Translations under genes and position numbers: made by a program
Part shown: positions 5,243-5,769 of the stretch, piece after piece
Numbering within the stretch: the stretch's first letter is position 1
Layout of the letters: each line of letters begins with the position of its first letter
Origin: Lachnospiraceae bacterium
Lineage (GTDB): Bacteria; Bacillota; Clostridia; Lachnospirales; Lachnospiraceae
Assembly: GCA_021199395.1 (NCBI GenBank)
Contig: JAJQIE010000053.1
Location: 1 to 5,769 of the forward strand
Length of the DNA: 5,769 nucleotides
Direction: 5' to 3'
Notes under the pieces: model-generated
Told to the model about the DNA's origin: nothing
The model's input: only the letters and a program-made list of their open reading frames with translations
Database searches by the model: none

Positions 5243-5769
5243 TTATGATTCCCCATTTTGAATTGACTGAATCAGATCCATTATTCGTTCCAGATCTTCA
5301 TTTGAGTAATAATCAATCACTATTTTACCCTTATTATTCTTTTTATGGTCTATGGATACTTTTGTTCAAAGTATTGACTTCATTTTTTCCTCTATATTCT
5401 GATAAATAAAATCATTTACAGAATCCTGTTTAGGCTTTTCCTCCTTTTTTTCAGAAACAGATTTTACCAGCCTTTCCACATCCCGGACACTCATCTTTTC
5501 ATCAAAGACCTTCAGAGCGTATTTATACTGAAGCTCCGCATCCGAAATTCCCAGCAGCGCCCTCGCATGACCGGTCGAGAGCATCTCATCGATCACCATC
5601 TGCTGTACACGCTCATCCAGCTTCAGTAATCGCATGGAATTCGTGACTGCAGCACGGCTTTTTGATACACGTTCAGCTACTTCATCCTGCTTTAATCCAA
5701 ATTCTGTCAGCAGCCTTTTGTATGCGACCGCTTCCTCAATCGGATTTAGATTTTCCCTTTGAATATTTT
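5243..5769 (-). pseudogene. parB: ParB/Spo0J chromosome-partitioning protein, interrupted by an in-frame TGA; 5' end outside window
   Basis: ParB binds parS sites near the origin, spreads as a CTP-dependent DNA clamp, and works with ParA and SMC in chromosome segregation. The first complete codon in the window is at 5767. Visible parts are NIQRENLNPIEEAVAYKRLL (5767-5708), the helix-turn-helix region LKQDEVAERVSKSRAAVTNS (5696-5637) followed by MRLLKL, and TGHARALLGI of the central domain. A linker with many Lys and Glu leads to EEKMKSIL, then TGA at 5368-5366. After it the same frame continues for 40 codons (TKVSIDH, KGKIVIDYYSNEDLERIMDL) to TAA at 5245-5243. ParB proteins normally read LGTKV here, so the TGA replaces a Gly codon (GGA). 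Only 133 residues of the frame are visible before the stop. The lost part holds the strands and last helix of the C-terminal dimerisation domain. If the stop is real, the coding part is 5366-5769. Confidence 0.9.

Noticed and set aside
5366..5368. UGA read as Gly or selenocysteine in parB
   Set aside because: The ligase and DUF3881 genes end at TGA where their families end, so TGA is a stop here; Gly recoding belongs to unrelated bacterial lineages, and the homologous residue is an ordinary Gly.
1..5769. parS site for ParB binding
   Set aside because: No sequence close to the 16-bp TGTTTCACGTGAAACA consensus was seen on reading the window.

Overview
The window looks like a chromosomal segment from a Gram-positive Clostridia, most likely a Lachnospiraceae-type gut anaerobe. 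The evidence is the order parB, DUF4446 gene, serS, DUF3881 gene, the strong GGAGG-like ribosome binding sites, and a SerRS sequence type I associate with that group. The family assignment is inference. All convincing genes lie on the minus strand, so transcription runs from the right edge to the left edge.

Right to left: positions 5769-5243 hold the C-terminal part of parB (chromosome partitioning), whose 5' end lies outside the window. An in-frame TGA interrupts it 41 codons before its natural end. Next comes a membrane-anchored DUF4446 protein (5208-4684). It is followed after only 2 bases by seryl-tRNA synthetase (4681-3398), whose ribosome binding site lies inside the end of the DUF4446 gene. 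A 105-base gap carrying a 30-base hairpin separates serS from a DUF3881 protein of unknown function (3292-2417). This part resembles a housekeeping block of the kind found near the replication origin.

Positions 2416-2061 contain no gene I can support, but they are full of inverted repeats. They hold a second copy of the hairpin found after serS, a related 18-bp hairpin, two GC-rich hairpins between them, and a 20-bp perfect palindrome just after the DUF3881 gene. Related sequences in opposite orientation bound positions 2055-2351, as in a miniature inverted-repeat element. The left end of this region touches the nominal start codon of the next gene.

Positions 2060-1 belong to a surface-polysaccharide locus, visibly richer in G+C than the serS region. 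It has a multi-membrane-span O-antigen ligase/polymerase-family protein (2060-456). After 40 bases follows a PglC-like sugar-phosphate transferase (415 to beyond the left edge), which would start polysaccharide assembly on undecaprenyl phosphate. The transferase is frameshifted by one missing base in a short homopolymer.

Two well-conserved genes in under 6 kb therefore carry single-base disruptions, each with intact coding sequence beyond the lesion. These are either real recent mutations or base-calling errors; the sequence alone cannot decide.
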